Part shown: positions 50,489-60,148 of the stretch, one piece after another | Layout: every line of letters starts with the position of its first letter | Numbering within the stretch: position 1 is the stretch's first letter | Assembly: GCA_016235025.1 (NCBI GenBank) | Contig: JACRMV010000001.1 | Span: 496,001 to 560,000 of the forward strand | Origin: Rhodocyclales bacterium | Lineage (GTDB): Bacteria; Pseudomonadota; Gammaproteobacteria; Burkholderiales; Rhodocyclaceae | Length of the DNA stretch: 64,000 nt | Direction: 5' to 3' | Made by a program: the position numbers and the translations under genes | Notes under the pieces: model-generated | The model's database searches: none | The model's input: only the letters and a program-made list of their open reading frames with translations | Told to the model about the DNA's origin: nothing

Positions 50489-51044
50489 TCAATGGAAGAA
50501 TGGGCTGCGCCAAGACGCGATTCACAAATGAATCGGGTTCGGCACGACGGCGCTCAAACTCGGCCGGGGCGTAACAGGTTGGATTGATTTTTCGTCCCAA
50601 TTGCGCTTCCAGCGGGACCAGTAGCTCAAGGACGCTACTCAGCAACAGGTTCTCGCCGACAAGCATCACGTCGATGTCGCTCTGCGCCGTGTCGGTTTGT
50701 TTCGCCACGGAGCCGTAAACCCATGCCCCTTGCAGACTCGGGGCGAGGGGCAGCAGCGCTTCGCGCAACAAGGGTTCCACCCCCAGCGTTTTTCGCGTCA
50801 GTCCGACCAACTCGCTAAAAACCGGGCTTTGTGGATTGGCCTGGAAGCGTCTCAGATTGCCGACTCGCTCGGAACGGACCAGACCTGCATCGGCCAGTCG
50901 GTTCAATTCTCTTTGCAGGGAGGCACTGCCCAAGCCCGTGAGGCGACGCAATTCGCTCAGGTGATAACCACGTTCAGGCTGGCCAAAAAGCCACTGAAAG
51001 ACACGGGATTGGCTGTCGGTAAAAAGAGAAGTGGCGATCGACAT
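50454..51044 (-). CDS. MNT nucleotidyltransferase antitoxin with N-terminal winged HTH
   Basis: The ATG at 51044 is chosen because the family begins MSIATSLFTDSQSRVFQWLF, followed by the winged-HTH segments GYHLSELRRLTGLGSASLQR and ELNRLADAGLVRSERVG. The nucleotidyltransferase domain has AWVYGSVAKQTDTAQSDIDV MLVG (split), the GSxAx(n)SDIDVxL motif of minimal nucleotidyltransferases. The fused HTH implies autoregulation, and the tandem dyads at 51057-51088 in its promoter are the likely target. It overlaps the HEPN gene by 35 bp. Confidence 0.85.
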   Translation of the reverse strand: MSIATSLFTDSQSRVFQWLFGQPERGYHLSELRRLTGLGSASLQRELNRLADAGLVRSERVGNLRRFQANPQSPVFSELVGLTRKTLGVEPLLREALLPLAPSLQGAWVYGSVAKQTDTAQSDIDVMLVGENLLLSSVLELLVPLEAQLGRKINPTCYAPAEFERRRAEPDSFVNRVLAQPILPLIGDAHELARAR

Positions 51045-51056
51045 AGCCAAATAATA

Positions 51057-51088
51057 GCATGAACATGCCAATAAGTAGCATGGTATGC
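51057..51088 (-). promoter_or_regulatory. Tandem dyad operator upstream of MNT/HEPN
   Basis: Two dyads, GCATGAACATGC (51057-51068, 5-bp arms) and GCATGGTATGC (51078-51088, 4-bp arms), are spaced 21 bp apart, two helical turns. They sit 13 bp upstream of the MNT start, in its promoter region. The spacing and position suit cooperative binding by the fused winged HTH. Confidence 0.6.
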
Positions 51089-51228
51089 CGACGATTTCGA
51101 ATATGGACCGTACGCGTTGTATTCCCTGTCCGTACGTAGGCATGGCGACGGAGTTCCATATTCCGCCACCGGAAATATCTGCTAAAAAATGCTGACCAAA
51201 ATGCTGACCATCCTACCCTAAAAAGCCC

Positions 51229-51261
51229 AAAAAAATAGCCAGCAATTGCCTGCTGGCTATT
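51229..51261 (-). terminator. Rho-independent terminator of ssrA
   Basis: On the minus strand the transcript forms AATAGCCAGCA-GGCAAT-TGCTGGCTATT, an 11-bp stem, followed by a run of seven T. It lies 30 bp beyond the 3' end of ssrA and fits its terminator. Confidence 0.85.
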
Positions 51262-51290
51262 CGTAACTAATTGATTTAATTAGTTGTTAA

Positions 51291-51653
51291 TGGTGGAGGC
51301 GGCGGGAATTGAACCCGCGTCCGCAAATCTTCCACAGGCAGTCCTACATACTTAGCCTCGTTATTTGATTTAACGTGTTACCCGTCAACGGGCAGACTGG
51401 CAACACGCGGTCTGCTGGGTTTTCGTGAGGTGCCGCGCAGCAAGGCACACCCTTAGCTCATATCAATGACACCGCAGCCGGTTTGACCCGGCACCACCTA
51501 TGAGCAGGTGGCTGCGGCGCTCGCCGGTTTAAGCGGCGAGAGCGAAACGCTCGTCGTTGGCGTTTACTAGTTTCCGGCTGTATTTACGTGGTAACCCGGG
51601 CCACGGTATGCACTGCTCTGCTTCTTGATCCACGTCGAAGCCATGTCGCCCCC
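51291..51653 (-). ncRNA. ssrA: Transfer-messenger RNA (tmRNA)
   Basis: The 363-nt minus-strand RNA starts GGGGGCGACATGGCTTCGACG and ends TTCAATTCCCGCCGCCTCCACCA, giving the tRNA-like acceptor with a T-loop and CCA encoded. The tag frame (51529-51561) reads ANDERFALAA then TAA, preceded by the GTA AAC resume region. tmRNA rescues stalled ribosomes and marks the nascent chain for ClpXP. Its 3' end is a classic integration site, and the element's right end lies directly beside it. The copy here is intact. Confidence 0.96.
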
Positions 51654-51707
51654 AGTGGTCTTTGCCTGACAAATATGGTGCCTGTCCGGCGAATTACAAG
51701 TCTGATT

Positions 51708-52367
51708 CTACAGGTTTGCGGCAGCGATCCGGAGAATATCTCGCGGTGTCCGGGCTGCGGCGTCGCCACCCCAGTCTGCAGGCGATTTTCCCGTGCCGAG
51801 GTAACCCCAGAGCGCGATGATGGTCTTCATGCCTGCGCTGCGTCCGGCGATGACATCGCGTTCATCGTCGCCAACATAAATGCAGCGGGCGGTATCAACT
51901 CCAATCGAGGTGCTGGCCAGTTGCAGGGAGTCCGGGAACGGTTTGGGGCGTGGCGTGCTGTCGCCGCTGATAATGCAGCTGGCGCGTCGGGCGAGGCCCA
52001 GTGCGGCGACGAGGGGGATTGTGAAGCGTGCCACTTTATTGGTGACAATGCCCCAGCGGATTCCCTGTGCTTCAATTGCGCCAAGAAGTTCCGGGATACC
52101 TTGAAAAAGATGGCTCCCGAGGCAGAGATTGCTTTCATAAAGCGCCAGGAAACGCTGCTGCATGACAGGATAGTCAGCATTGGCAGGCGTGATGTTCAGG
52201 CCCGCTTTCAGCAGGCCGCGCGCACCGGCCGAAGCATGTGGCCGCAAATATTCGAGGGACAGGGGTGGCAACCCATATTCCGCGCGTAACAAGTTGGTTG
52301 CGCCACCCAGGTCGGGAACGGTATCTGCCAGCGTTCCATCAAGGTCGAACAGGATGGCTTCAGGCAT
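51708..52367 (-). CDS. gph: Phosphoglycolate phosphatase Gph
   Basis: The 219-residue HAD phosphatase hydrolyses 2-phosphoglycolate. Motif I is [18 protein letters not shown], motif II is WGIVTNK, and the Lys and acidic motif lie in [10 protein letters not shown] and [20 protein letters not shown]. It starts at ATG 52367, overlapping the ubiG stop by 8 bp, so ubiG and gph form an operon. The ubiG-gph pair is usual in betaproteobacteria. Family membership in the HAD group is certain; the substrate is inferred from this synteny. Confidence 0.9.
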   Translation of the reverse strand: MPEAILFDLDGTLADTVPDLGGATNLLRAEYGLPPLSLEYLRPHASAGARGLLKAGLNITPANADYPVMQQRFLALYESNLCLGSHLFQGIPELLGAIEAQGIRWGIVTNKVARFTIPLVAALGLARRASCIISGDSTPRPKPFPDSLQLASTSIGVDTARCIYVGDDERDVIAGRSAGMKTIIALWGYLGTGKSPADWGGDAAARTPRDILRIAAANL

Positions 52368-53067
52368 TGCGTACGGCGCGGATCAGGTAATTGACCTGAG
52401 TGTTATTCGTCAGTGTGCAGGTACGGGTGAACGGACTGTAATCCATGCCGACGATTTCCTGCACTTCGAGGTCAGCTTCGCGGCAAAAGCGTACCAGTTC
52501 CGCTGGTTTGAGGAAGCGTGCGTAGCCATGGGTTCCCCGGGGTAACAGATTCAGGATGTATTCGGCGCCAACGACAGCCAGCAGCCAGGCTTTCGGGTTG
52601 CGGTTGAGGGTCGAGAAAAATACCTGCCCGCCTGGTCTCACGAGATGAGCACATGCGCGCACGATACTGGCTGGATCGGGCACATGTTCCAGCATTTCGA
52701 GGCAGGTTACGGCATCAAATCCTGCCGGTGACTCCAGTGCCATGGCTTCGGCTGAAATCAGCCGGTAATCGACGCTGTGGCCAGTTTCGAAAAGATGGAG
52801 GCGGGCGACTCCCAGTGCTTTTTCGGACAAATCAATGCCGGTGACCTGGGCACCCATTGCCGCCATGCCTTCGCTCATGAGGCCGCCGCCGCAGCCGACG
52901 TCGATGATGCGCTTGCCCTTGAGGGTGACATGCTTATCGACCCAGTGCAGACGTGCAGGATTGATGTCATGCAATGGACGAAATTCGGAATTCGGATCCC
53001 ACCAACGATGAGCAAGGTCGCCGAATTTGTTGAGCTCGACAGGATCGGCGTTCAGTGTCTGATTCAT
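52360..53067 (-). CDS. ubiG: Ubiquinone biosynthesis O-methyltransferase UbiG
   Basis: The 235-residue SAM-dependent enzyme performs both O-methylations of ubiquinone synthesis. ATG 53067 starts [37 protein letters not shown] (split). The SAM site is [20 protein letters not shown], with [20 protein letters not shown] and [20 protein letters not shown]-like segments. The longer upstream frame crosses the ompA terminator and is rejected. Confidence 0.94.
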   Translation of the reverse strand: MNQTLNADPVELNKFGDLAHRWWDPNSEFRPLHDINPARLHWVDKHVTLKGKRIIDVGCGGGLMSEGMAAMGAQVTGIDLSEKALGVARLHLFETGHSVDYRLISAEAMALESPAGFDAVTCLEMLEHVPDPASIVRACAHLVRPGGQVFFSTLNRNPKAWLLAVVGAEYILNLLPRGTHGYARFLKPAELVRFCREADLEVQEIVGMDYSPFTRTCTLTNNTQVNYLIRAVRNA

Positions 53068-53086
53068 GGTTACTCCGGTGTTAACG

Positions 53087-53115
53087 AAAAAAGCCCTGCT
53101 GAGCAGGGCTTTTTC
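53087..53115 (-). terminator. Terminator between ompA and ubiG
   Basis: AAAGCCCTGCT-GAGCAGGGCTTTTT forms a near-perfect hairpin with A/T tails on both sides, so it can act in both directions. It lies after the ompA stop and separates ompA from ubiG on the minus strand. Confidence 0.85.
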
Positions 53116-53131
53116 AAGATATGTCGAGGGA

Positions 53132-53800
53132 TTACTGAGCCTTGGTGCCGATGACTTCGATCTCGACACGACGATCGGGTTGCAGGCACTCGATGACCTT
53201 CTTGCTCTTCGGGCCCTTGCACTGATCGGGCTTGGTGACCGGCTGTTTCTCACCCTTGCCTTCAGCGTAGACGCGGTTTGCTTCGACGCCCTTGGCGACC
53301 AGATAGGCCTTGACTGCTTCAGCACGCTTTTCGGACAGCTTCTGGTTGTAGGCATCGGAGCCAATACGGTCGGCATGACCTGCGGCGATGATGACTTCGA
53401 GCTTGATCAGCTTGACGTCTTCGCTCAGCTTGTCCAGCTTGGCCTTGCCTTCGGGGCGCAGGGTAGCCTTGTCGAAGTCGAACAGAGCATCAGCAGCCAG
53501 GGTGATTTTTTCTGCAGCTGGTTTCGGAGCGGCAACCGGAGCTACTGGTGCCGCCGGGGTTTCTGCTTTCTTGGGCATCAGATCCGGATCGCATTCCTCG
53601 ATCGCCATGGCGGGCGTCCAGTAGCCGGTTCTCCAGCACAGGCCGGTACCGCTCTTGGCCACGCCGCCGCGCTGGTCAATGACATAGCCCACGGTGCCGG
53701 TAAGATCGATGCCTTTTGTTGGAGCAGAAGCCAGAGCCGAGGCAGACAACCCGAGCAGGGTAGCAAGCAATATGGAGTGTTTGGTACGAATGATCATCAT
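53132..53800 (-). CDS. ompA: Outer-membrane protein OmpA (peptidoglycan-binding type)
   Basis: The 222-residue protein starts at ATG 53800 with a signal peptide ([24 protein letters not shown] split). A short N-terminal region with [20 protein letters not shown] and a Pro/Ala linker follow. A C-terminal OmpA domain has [40 protein letters not shown] and [12 protein letters not shown]. The short N-terminal half lacks an eight-strand barrel, as in betaproteobacterial OmpA-like proteins lying beside ubiG. A strong terminator follows. Confidence 0.92.
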   Translation of the reverse strand: MMIIRTKHSILLATLLGLSASALASAPTKGIDLTGTVGYVIDQRGGVAKSGTGLCWRTGYWTPAMAIEECDPDLMPKKAETPAAPVAPVAAPKPAAEKITLAADALFDFDKATLRPEGKAKLDKLSEDVKLIKLEVIIAAGHADRIGSDAYNQKLSEKRAEAVKAYLVAKGVEANRVYAEGKGEKQPVTKPDQCKGPKSKKVIECLQPDRRVEIEVIGTKAQ

Positions 53801-53870
53801 GAGTCCCCTTGGTGGGTTAAGTAGTGAAGAGTGATTAAGCCGAATCCTAGTCTTAATGTATATGGTAGCA

Positions 53871-55202
53871 TCAAGACGCCATATGAGTATGCCACAAACT
53901 CGTGTTTGCAAGCAATTTCGACATGTCAATGGATGTAGGTTTGTCATTCTGCATTTGTAACTTTCCTGCAACCCAGGTATGGCTGACCTGCTCGCGTCCG
54001 GCGGTGTAGACCAGGTGCGAAGCGGGGTCGAAACAGGGTTGCAGCAGCCAGTCGTCAAGGCGCACGGCGCAGAGGTCGGCGGCCTTGCCAGGACGCAGTG
54101 AGCCAATCTGCGCATCGAGCCCCAGTGCGCGGGCACCCCCGAGAGTCGCTGCGTGGAGCACTGCGTGGGCATTCAGTGCGGCGGCATCTTCACTTACACC
54201 CTTGGCCAGAAGGGCAGCGTGGCGCATTTCCTGGAACAGATCGAGGCGGTTGTTCGATGCGGCGCCATCGGTGCCAAGGCCAAAATTCAGTCCGCTTGAG
54301 TGAATGGCCTTCAGTGGCGCGATGCCACTGCCAAGCTTGAGGTTCGATGTCGGGCAATGGGCGATATGGCAGCCTTCATAGCGAAGCAGGTCGATTTCAG
54401 CTGGTTCAAGATGAACGGCATGCACGGCGATTAGCTGCGGTCCGAGCAGCCCCAGCCGCCGCAGTCGTTCAATGGGGCGCATGCCATGCTGCTTGCGGCT
54501 GTCCTCGATTTCCTGACGGGTCTCGTGCAGATGAACATGAACGGGCAGGTCGATCTGGGCAGACAGCATGGCGATTTTTTCAAAGGTGGCATCGGTGACG
54601 GTATAGGGCGCGTGGGGCGCAAGGCAGAAGCTCAATAGCGGGCTGGCCTTGCACGTATCGCGCATGGCCAGCCCCTTGTTCAGGTAATCATCGGCATCCG
54701 TGGCATAGTTGGTTGGAAAGTCAAGCACGACAAGACCCAATGCGGCACGCATGCCGGACTGCTGCACGGCTGTGGCGGCGGACTCGGGGAAGAAATACAT
54801 GTCATTGAAGGTCGTAATGCCGCCACGGAGCATTTCGGCGCAGGCGAGAAGTGTGCCGGTGTGGACGAAATCAGGACCGACATGGCGCGCTTCGGCCGGC
54901 CAGATGTGCTCGCCGAGCCAGGTCATCAATGGCAGGTCGTCGGCATAGCCGCGGAGCAGGGTCATCGCGGCATGAGTGTGCAGATTGACCAGCCCAGGGA
55001 GAAGAACCTGGCCTGGCAGATGAATCTCTGTGCGTGCATGGAAACGCTGGAGTGCCTCTGCGCAAGGCAGCAGAGCGACGATGCACCCCTTGTCGACTGC
55101 CAGCGAGTGTGCTGAAAGCGTTATGCCGGTTGGTTCGATCGGAATGATCCACTCGGGGTGAATGAGCAGGTCGATTTCAATGGCGTGATTTCCAGGGTTC
55201 AT
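53871..55202 (-). CDS. mtaD: Amidohydrolase of the MtaD type (5-methylthioadenosine/S-adenosylhomocysteine deaminase)
   Basis: The 443-residue TRZ/ATZ-family deaminase starts at ATG 55202 (MNPGNHAIEIDLLIHPEWII). Metal-binding motifs include PGLVNLHTHAAMTLLRGYAD, the HVHLHETRQEIED segment, VHLEPAEIDLLRYEGCHIAH and GLGTDGAASNNRLDLFQEM. The deaminase acts on adenosine derivatives; the substrate follows from the family. In betaproteobacteria it usually lies beside ubiG-ompA and gyrA, as here. Confidence 0.92.
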   Translation of the reverse strand: MNPGNHAIEIDLLIHPEWIIPIEPTGITLSAHSLAVDKGCIVALLPCAEALQRFHARTEIHLPGQVLLPGLVNLHTHAAMTLLRGYADDLPLMTWLGEHIWPAEARHVGPDFVHTGTLLACAEMLRGGITTFNDMYFFPESAATAVQQSGMRAALGLVVLDFPTNYATDADDYLNKGLAMRDTCKASPLLSFCLAPHAPYTVTDATFEKIAMLSAQIDLPVHVHLHETRQEIEDSRKQHGMRPIERLRRLGLLGPQLIAVHAVHLEPAEIDLLRYEGCHIAHCPTSNLKLGSGIAPLKAIHSSGLNFGLGTDGAASNNRLDLFQEMRHAALLAKGVSEDAAALNAHAVLHAATLGGARALGLDAQIGSLRPGKAADLCAVRLDDWLLQPCFDPASHLVYTAGREQVSHTWVAGKLQMQNDKPTSIDMSKLLANTSLWHTHMAS

Positions 55203-55326
55203 GTTCCGATTCAAGCAGATTTGAAGCGTCCGGACAACCCGCCGAGGCGGGATGTGCATGCTAAAATTGCCGGCTTTATCGCCTTTGCTGCTTTTTACCG
55301 ATATTTGTCGGTATGAGCCAGACAAC

Positions 55327-57954
55327 ATGACCTCGTTCGCCAAAGAAACCCTGCCAATCAGCCTCGAAGCGGAAATGCGTCACTCCTATCTCGATTACGC
55401 CATGAGCGTGATTGTCGGCCGGGCGCTGCCGGATGTGCGGGACGGGCTGAAGCCGGTGCATCGCCGCGTCCTGTTTGCGATGCACGAGCTTTCCAACGAC
55501 TGGAACAAGGCCTATAAGAAATCGGCGCGGATTGTCGGCGACGTGATTGGTAAATACCATCCCCATGGCGATACGGCGGTGTACGACACGATCGTGCGCA
55601 TGGCGCAGGATTTCTCATTGCGCTACATGCTGGTCGATGGCCAGGGCAATTTCGGCTCGGTAGATGGCGATAACGCGGCGGCGATGCGCTATACCGAAGT
55701 GCGCATGGCGCGCATCGGCCATGAGTTGTTGGTCGATATCGATAAGGAAACCGTCGATTTCGGACCGAACTACGATGGTTCGGAGCGGGAGCCGCTGGTG
55801 TTGCCGGCACGTATTCCCAATCTGTTGATTAACGGCTCCTCGGGCATCGCCGTGGGCATGGCGACCAATATTCCGCCGCACAACCTGAACGAGGTAGTGA
55901 ACGCCTGTCTGGCTGTGCTGGGCGATCCGATGATTTCCATTGAGGATCTGATTGCGATCATTCCGGCGCCCGATTTCCCTACCGCCGCCCTGATTTACGG
56001 CGTCTCCGGTGTGCGTGACGGCTACCTGACGGGACGCGGCCGGGTGGTGATGCGGGCGCGTACGCACATCGAGGACATCGTCCGTAGCGGGCGGCAGGCG
56101 ATCGTCGTTGATGAACTGCCCTATCAGGTCAACAAGAAGACCCTGCAGGAAAAGATTGCCGAATTGGTGCACGAGAAGAAGATCGACGGTATCGCCCACA
56201 TCCAGGACGAGTCCGACAAGTCCGGCATGCGCCTGGTGATCGAGTTGAAGAAGGGCGAAGTGCCCGAGGTGGTGCTGAACCATCTCTACAAGCAGACCCA
56301 GTTGCAGGACACCTTCGGCATGAACATGGTGGCGCTGGTCGATGGCCGGCCGCGGCTGCTCAACCTGAAGGAGATGCTGGAGTGTTTCCTCAATCACCGG
56401 CGCGAGGTGGTGACACGGCGCACGGTATTCGAACTGCGCAAGGCGCGCGAGCGCGGCCATATCCTGGAAGGCCTGGCGGTGGCGCTGTCGAATGTCGATG
56501 AAATCATCGCCCTGATCAAGGCGGCGCAGACGCCGGCCGAGGCCAAGCGCGGGCTGATGGGTCGCGTCTGGCGCTCCGCGCTGGTCGAGGGCATGCTGGT
56601 GCGCACCTCTGCGGAAGCTTCCCGGCCTGACGGGCTGGCAGCGGAATTCGGCATGTCAGCCGAGGGCTACCTGTTGTCGGATGCCCAGGCGCAAGCCATT
56701 CTGGAATTGCGTTTGCAGCGCCTGACCGGGCTGGAGCAGGACAAGATTGTCAGCGAATACCGCGAGGTGATGGCGCAGATTCTCGATCTGCTGGACATTC
56801 TCGCCCGCCCCGAGCGCATCACGGCGATCATCGGCGATGAATTGCAGGCGATCAAGGCGCAGTACGGCGATGCACGCCGTTCCGAGATCGTGCTCAATAC
56901 CGCCGACATCAGCCTGGAAGACCTGATTGCGCGCGAAGACATGGTCGTCACGCTGTCGCATACCGGCTACATCAAGCGCCAGCCGCTGGCCGACTACCGC
57001 TCCCAGCGGCGCGGCGGACGCGGCAAGCAGGCCGCGGTGATCAAGGAAGACGATTTCGTCGATCGCCTGTTCGTCGCCAACACGCACGACTACATCCTGT
57101 GTTTTTCCAGTCGAGGCCGGGTCTATTGGCTCAAGGTGTATGAGGCGCCGGAGGGTACGCGCACCTCGCGCGGCAAGCCGATCGTCAATCTGTTTCCGCT
57201 GGAAGAAGGCGAAAAAATTACTGCCATTCTGCCGGTCAAGGAGTTCGACGAGGAGCATTACGTCTTCATGGCGACGGCGATGGGAACGGTGAAGAAGACA
57301 TCGCTGACCAACTTCGCCAATCCGCGCAAGGCCGGCATCATCGCCGTGGGCCTGGACGAGGGCGACCACCTGATCGGGGTGGCGATTACCAATGGCCAGT
57401 GCGATGTGATGCTGTTCTCGGATGCCGGCAAGGCGGTGCGTTTTGCCGAGGACGACGTGCGCCCGATGGGGCGCGAGGCGCGCGGTGTGCGCGGCATGAT
57501 GCTGGAAGACGGGCAGCAGGTGATTTCCATGCTGGTGGCCAACAGCGAGGACTGGGCGGTGCTGACGGCGACCGAAAACGGGTACGGCAAGCGCACGCCG
57601 ATCGCCGAATACACCCGTCATGGACGCGGCACCAAGGGCATGATCGCGATCCAGACCTCTGAACGCAACGGCCGTGTCGTAGGCGCGGTGCTGGTCGGTC
57701 AGGGCGAGACGAAAGAGGAGATCATGCTGATTTCCACCGGTGGCGTGCTGATCCGCACCCGCGTTGCTGATATCCGCCTGATGGGACGCTCGACCCAGGG
57801 CGTGACCCTGATCAATCTCGACGAAGGCACCTTCCTCGCCGGGCTGGAAAAAGTGGTCGAGACCGAGGAAATTGACGCAGCTGAACTGGCAGGCGAGCCA
57901 GCAGATGACGCAGGAGACGTCCCATCGGATGGAACGGAGCCTGTGACCGAATGA
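55327..57954 (+). CDS. gyrA: DNA gyrase subunit A
   Basis: The 875-residue type II topoisomerase subunit starts at ATG 55327 ([20 protein letters not shown]). The QRDR reads [18 protein letters not shown], with Thr at the position of Escherichia coli Ser83 and Asp kept at 87; Thr here is a natural variant in many betaproteobacteria. Active-site Tyr lies in [12 protein letters not shown]. The C-terminal domain has the GyrA-box-like [17 protein letters not shown] and six blade-like repeats. It overlaps serC by 4 bp. Confidence 0.97.
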   Translation: MTSFAKETLPISLEAEMRHSYLDYAMSVIVGRALPDVRDGLKPVHRRVLFAMHELSNDWNKAYKKSARIVGDVIGKYHPHGDTAVYDTIVRMAQDFSLRYMLVDGQGNFGSVDGDNAAAMRYTEVRMARIGHELLVDIDKETVDFGPNYDGSEREPLVLPARIPNLLINGSSGIAVGMATNIPPHNLNEVVNACLAVLGDPMISIEDLIAIIPAPDFPTAALIYGVSGVRDGYLTGRGRVVMRARTHIEDIVRSGRQAIVVDELPYQVNKKTLQEKIAELVHEKKIDGIAHIQDESDKSGMRLVIELKKGEVPEVVLNHLYKQTQLQDTFGMNMVALVDGRPRLLNLKEMLECFLNHRREVVTRRTVFELRKARERGHILEGLAVALSNVDEIIALIKAAQTPAEAKRGLMGRVWRSALVEGMLVRTSAEASRPDGLAAEFGMSAEGYLLSDAQAQAILELRLQRLTGLEQDKIVSEYREVMAQILDLLDILARPERITAIIGDELQAIKAQYGDARRSEIVLNTADISLEDLIAREDMVVTLSHTGYIKRQPLADYRSQRRGGRGKQAAVIKEDDFVDRLFVANTHDYILCFSSRGRVYWLKVYEAPEGTRTSRGKPIVNLFPLEEGEKITAILPVKEFDEEHYVFMATAMGTVKKTSLTNFANPRKAGIIAVGLDEGDHLIGVAITNGQCDVMLFSDAGKAVRFAEDDVRPMGREARGVRGMMLEDGQQVISMLVANSEDWAVLTATENGYGKRTPIAEYTRHGRGTKGMIAIQTSERNGRVVGAVLVGQGETKEEIMLISTGGVLIRTRVADIRLMGRSTQGVTLINLDEGTFLAGLEKVVETEEIDAAELAGEPADDAGDVPSDGTEPVTE

Positions 57955-59048
57955 GCCGGGTCTGGAACTTCAGCCCCGGACCGGCTGCGCTGCCGGAAGA
58001 CGTGCTGCGCCAGGCGGCTGCGGAGATGCTCGACTGGCATGGCGCCGGCATGTCGGTGATGGAAATGAGCCATCGCGGCAAGGAATTCACTTCCATCATC
58101 GAACAGGCCGAGGCCGACCTGCGCGAACTGCTCGCCATCCCGGACAACTTCCATGTCCTCTTCATGCAGGGCGGGGCAATTGCGGAAAATGCCATCGTGC
58201 CGCTGAACCTGCTGGGCGGAAAAAAAACCGCCGACTATGTGGTGAGCGGCAGCTGGACAGTCAAGTCGTTCAAGGAGGCGCAGCGCTATTGCACGCCGCA
58301 TCTGGCGGCCGGCGCGCTTGGCGGGCCTTTTCTCGCCGTACCACCCGCGCCGACTTTTCGCTTCTCGGCCGATCCGGCCTATGTCTTCATTTGCAGCAAC
58401 GAGACCATCGACGGCGTCGAGTACGCCGGGATGCCCGATCTTGCCGCGCTTGGCCGTCCCGATGTGCCGCTGGTGGCCGACGTTTCCTCCCACATCCTGT
58501 CGCGCCCGCTGGATTGGTCGCGGCTTGGGTTGGCATTCGGCGGGGCGCAGAAAAACGTCGGCCCGGCGGGACTGACGCTGGTCATCGTGCGCGACGATCT
58601 GCTCGATCGCGCTTCGCCCTTGTGTCCCTCGGCATTCGAATTCAAGACGGTCGCCGCCCATCGCTCGATGTACAACACGCCGCCGACCTATGCCATCTAT
58701 ATCGCCGGACTGGTGTTCCAATGGCTGAAACGGCAGGGCGGCGTTGCCGCCATCGAAGCAGCCAACATCGCCAAGGCGCGCCTGCTTTACGATTACATCG
58801 ATGCCAGCGGGTTTTATGAAAACCACGTGCAGCCGGAATACCGTTCGCGCATGAATGCGCCTTTCTTCCTCAAGGACGAAACACTCAATGACAGCTTCCT
58901 GACGGAGGCGAGGGCGGCGGGACTGGCGCAACTCAAGGGACACAAATCGGTGGGCGGCATGCGCGCTTCGCTCTACAATGCGATGCCTATCGAGGGCGTG
59001 GCGGCCCTGGTGGATTTCATGAAGGAATTTTCACGTCGTCATGGCTGA
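57951..59048 (+). CDS. serC: Phosphoserine aminotransferase SerC
   Basis: The 365-residue PLP enzyme makes phosphoserine from 3-phosphohydroxypyruvate. It starts [20 protein letters not shown] and has [36 protein letters not shown] and the PLP-binding Lys in [20 protein letters not shown]. Length and motifs are standard. The start ATG overlaps the gyrA stop (ATGA) and the stop overlaps pheA by 8 bp, so gyrA to aroA form a tight transcript. Confidence 0.96.
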   Translation: MSRVWNFSPGPAALPEDVLRQAAAEMLDWHGAGMSVMEMSHRGKEFTSIIEQAEADLRELLAIPDNFHVLFMQGGAIAENAIVPLNLLGGKKTADYVVSGSWTVKSFKEAQRYCTPHLAAGALGGPFLAVPPAPTFRFSADPAYVFICSNETIDGVEYAGMPDLAALGRPDVPLVADVSSHILSRPLDWSRLGLAFGGAQKNVGPAGLTLVIVRDDLLDRASPLCPSAFEFKTVAAHRSMYNTPPTYAIYIAGLVFQWLKRQGGVAAIEAANIAKARLLYDYIDASGFYENHVQPEYRSRMNAPFFLKDETLNDSFLTEARAAGLAQLKGHKSVGGMRASLYNAMPIEGVAALVDFMKEFSRRHG

Positions 59049-60138
59049 ACCGGATCGCGATAACGAGGCGGAGCTCAAGCGCCTGCGTGCAGAAATCGAT
59101 ACGCTGGATGCTGACTTGCTGCGCCTGATCAACGCGCGGGCGCAATTGGCGCAACGTATCGGCACCCTCAAGCAAGGCAATATCTACCGCCCGGAGCGCG
59201 AGGCGCAGGTGTTGCGCAGCGTCGCTGAAAACAATCCCGGGCCGCTGCCGGCGGCAGCCGTGCAACGCATCGTGCGCGAGCTGATGTCGGCCTGCCTGGC
59301 GCTCGAACAGCCGCTTACCATCGCCTACCTCGGCCCGGCCGGAACGTATTCCGAAGCGGCGGCGCGCAAGCATTTCGGCAGCGCACCCACCCAGCTGGCC
59401 TGCGCGACCATCGACGATGTTTTTCGCGCGGTCGAAGCGGGCAATGCGCAGTACGGCATCGTTCCCGTGGAAAACTCCACCGAGGGCGCAATCGCCCGCT
59501 CGCTCGACCTGCTGCTTTCGTCACCGCTCAAGATTTGCGGCGAGGTGGTTTTGCCGATTCATCATCAGCTGATGACGCGCGCCGCTTCACTGGCGGCGAT
59601 TCGCACGGTGTATTCCCATGGCCAGTCGCTGGCGCAATGCCACGAATGGCTCAACCGCAACGCGGCGGCCATACCGCGCGTGGCGGTGACGAGCAATGCC
59701 GAGGCCGCACGCATGGCAGCAGCAGAACCGGACGCGGCGGCCATCGCCGGCGAGGCCGCTGCGGTACTTTATGACTTGCCGATTCTCGCCGCCAATATCG
59801 AGGACGAACCCGGCAACACGACGCGCTTCGTCGTCATTGCCAGTCATGACACGATGGCGTCGGGACACGATCGCACGTCGCTGGTCTGCGCCACGCCCAA
59901 CCGTCCGGGCGCCGTGCATTACTTGCTGGCCCCGCTGGCCGAGCAGGGTGTTTCGATGATGCGCCTGGAATCCCGTCCGGCGCGCGCCTGGAGCGGCGGC
60001 AAGCAGTGGGAATATGTGTTCTACATCGACGTCGAGGGACACCGCGACGATCCCGCCGTGGCGGCTGCGCTGGCCGAGTTGCGTCAGCGCGCCGGCTTCG
60101 TCAAGGAACTGGGTTCCTATCCGCAGGCGGTAGGCTGA
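59041..60138 (+). CDS. pheA: Bifunctional chorismate mutase/prephenate dehydratase PheA
   Basis: The 365-residue phenylalanine enzyme has an N-terminal chorismate mutase (about residues 5-95, [20 protein letters not shown]). The prephenate dehydratase domain (about 100-280) has [19 protein letters not shown] and [18 protein letters not shown]. The C-terminal ACT domain (about 285-365) has [20 protein letters not shown] and [12 protein letters not shown], the phenylalanine-binding ESRP signature for feedback inhibition. The next gene starts 10 bp later. Confidence 0.96.
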   Translation: MAEPDRDNEAELKRLRAEIDTLDADLLRLINARAQLAQRIGTLKQGNIYRPEREAQVLRSVAENNPGPLPAAAVQRIVRELMSACLALEQPLTIAYLGPAGTYSEAAARKHFGSAPTQLACATIDDVFRAVEAGNAQYGIVPVENSTEGAIARSLDLLLSSPLKICGEVVLPIHHQLMTRAASLAAIRTVYSHGQSLAQCHEWLNRNAAAIPRVAVTSNAEAARMAAAEPDAAAIAGEAAAVLYDLPILAANIEDEPGNTTRFVVIASHDTMASGHDRTSLVCATPNRPGAVHYLLAPLAEQGVSMMRLESRPARAWSGGKQWEYVFYIDVEGHRDDPAVAAALAELRQRAGFVKELGSYPQAVG

Positions 60139-60148
60139 ACTCCTGCCG

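Noticed and set aside
55615-57621. Long minus-strand frames opposite gyrA
   Set aside because: Antisense shadows of gyrA with Arg/His-rich composition and no recognisable family.
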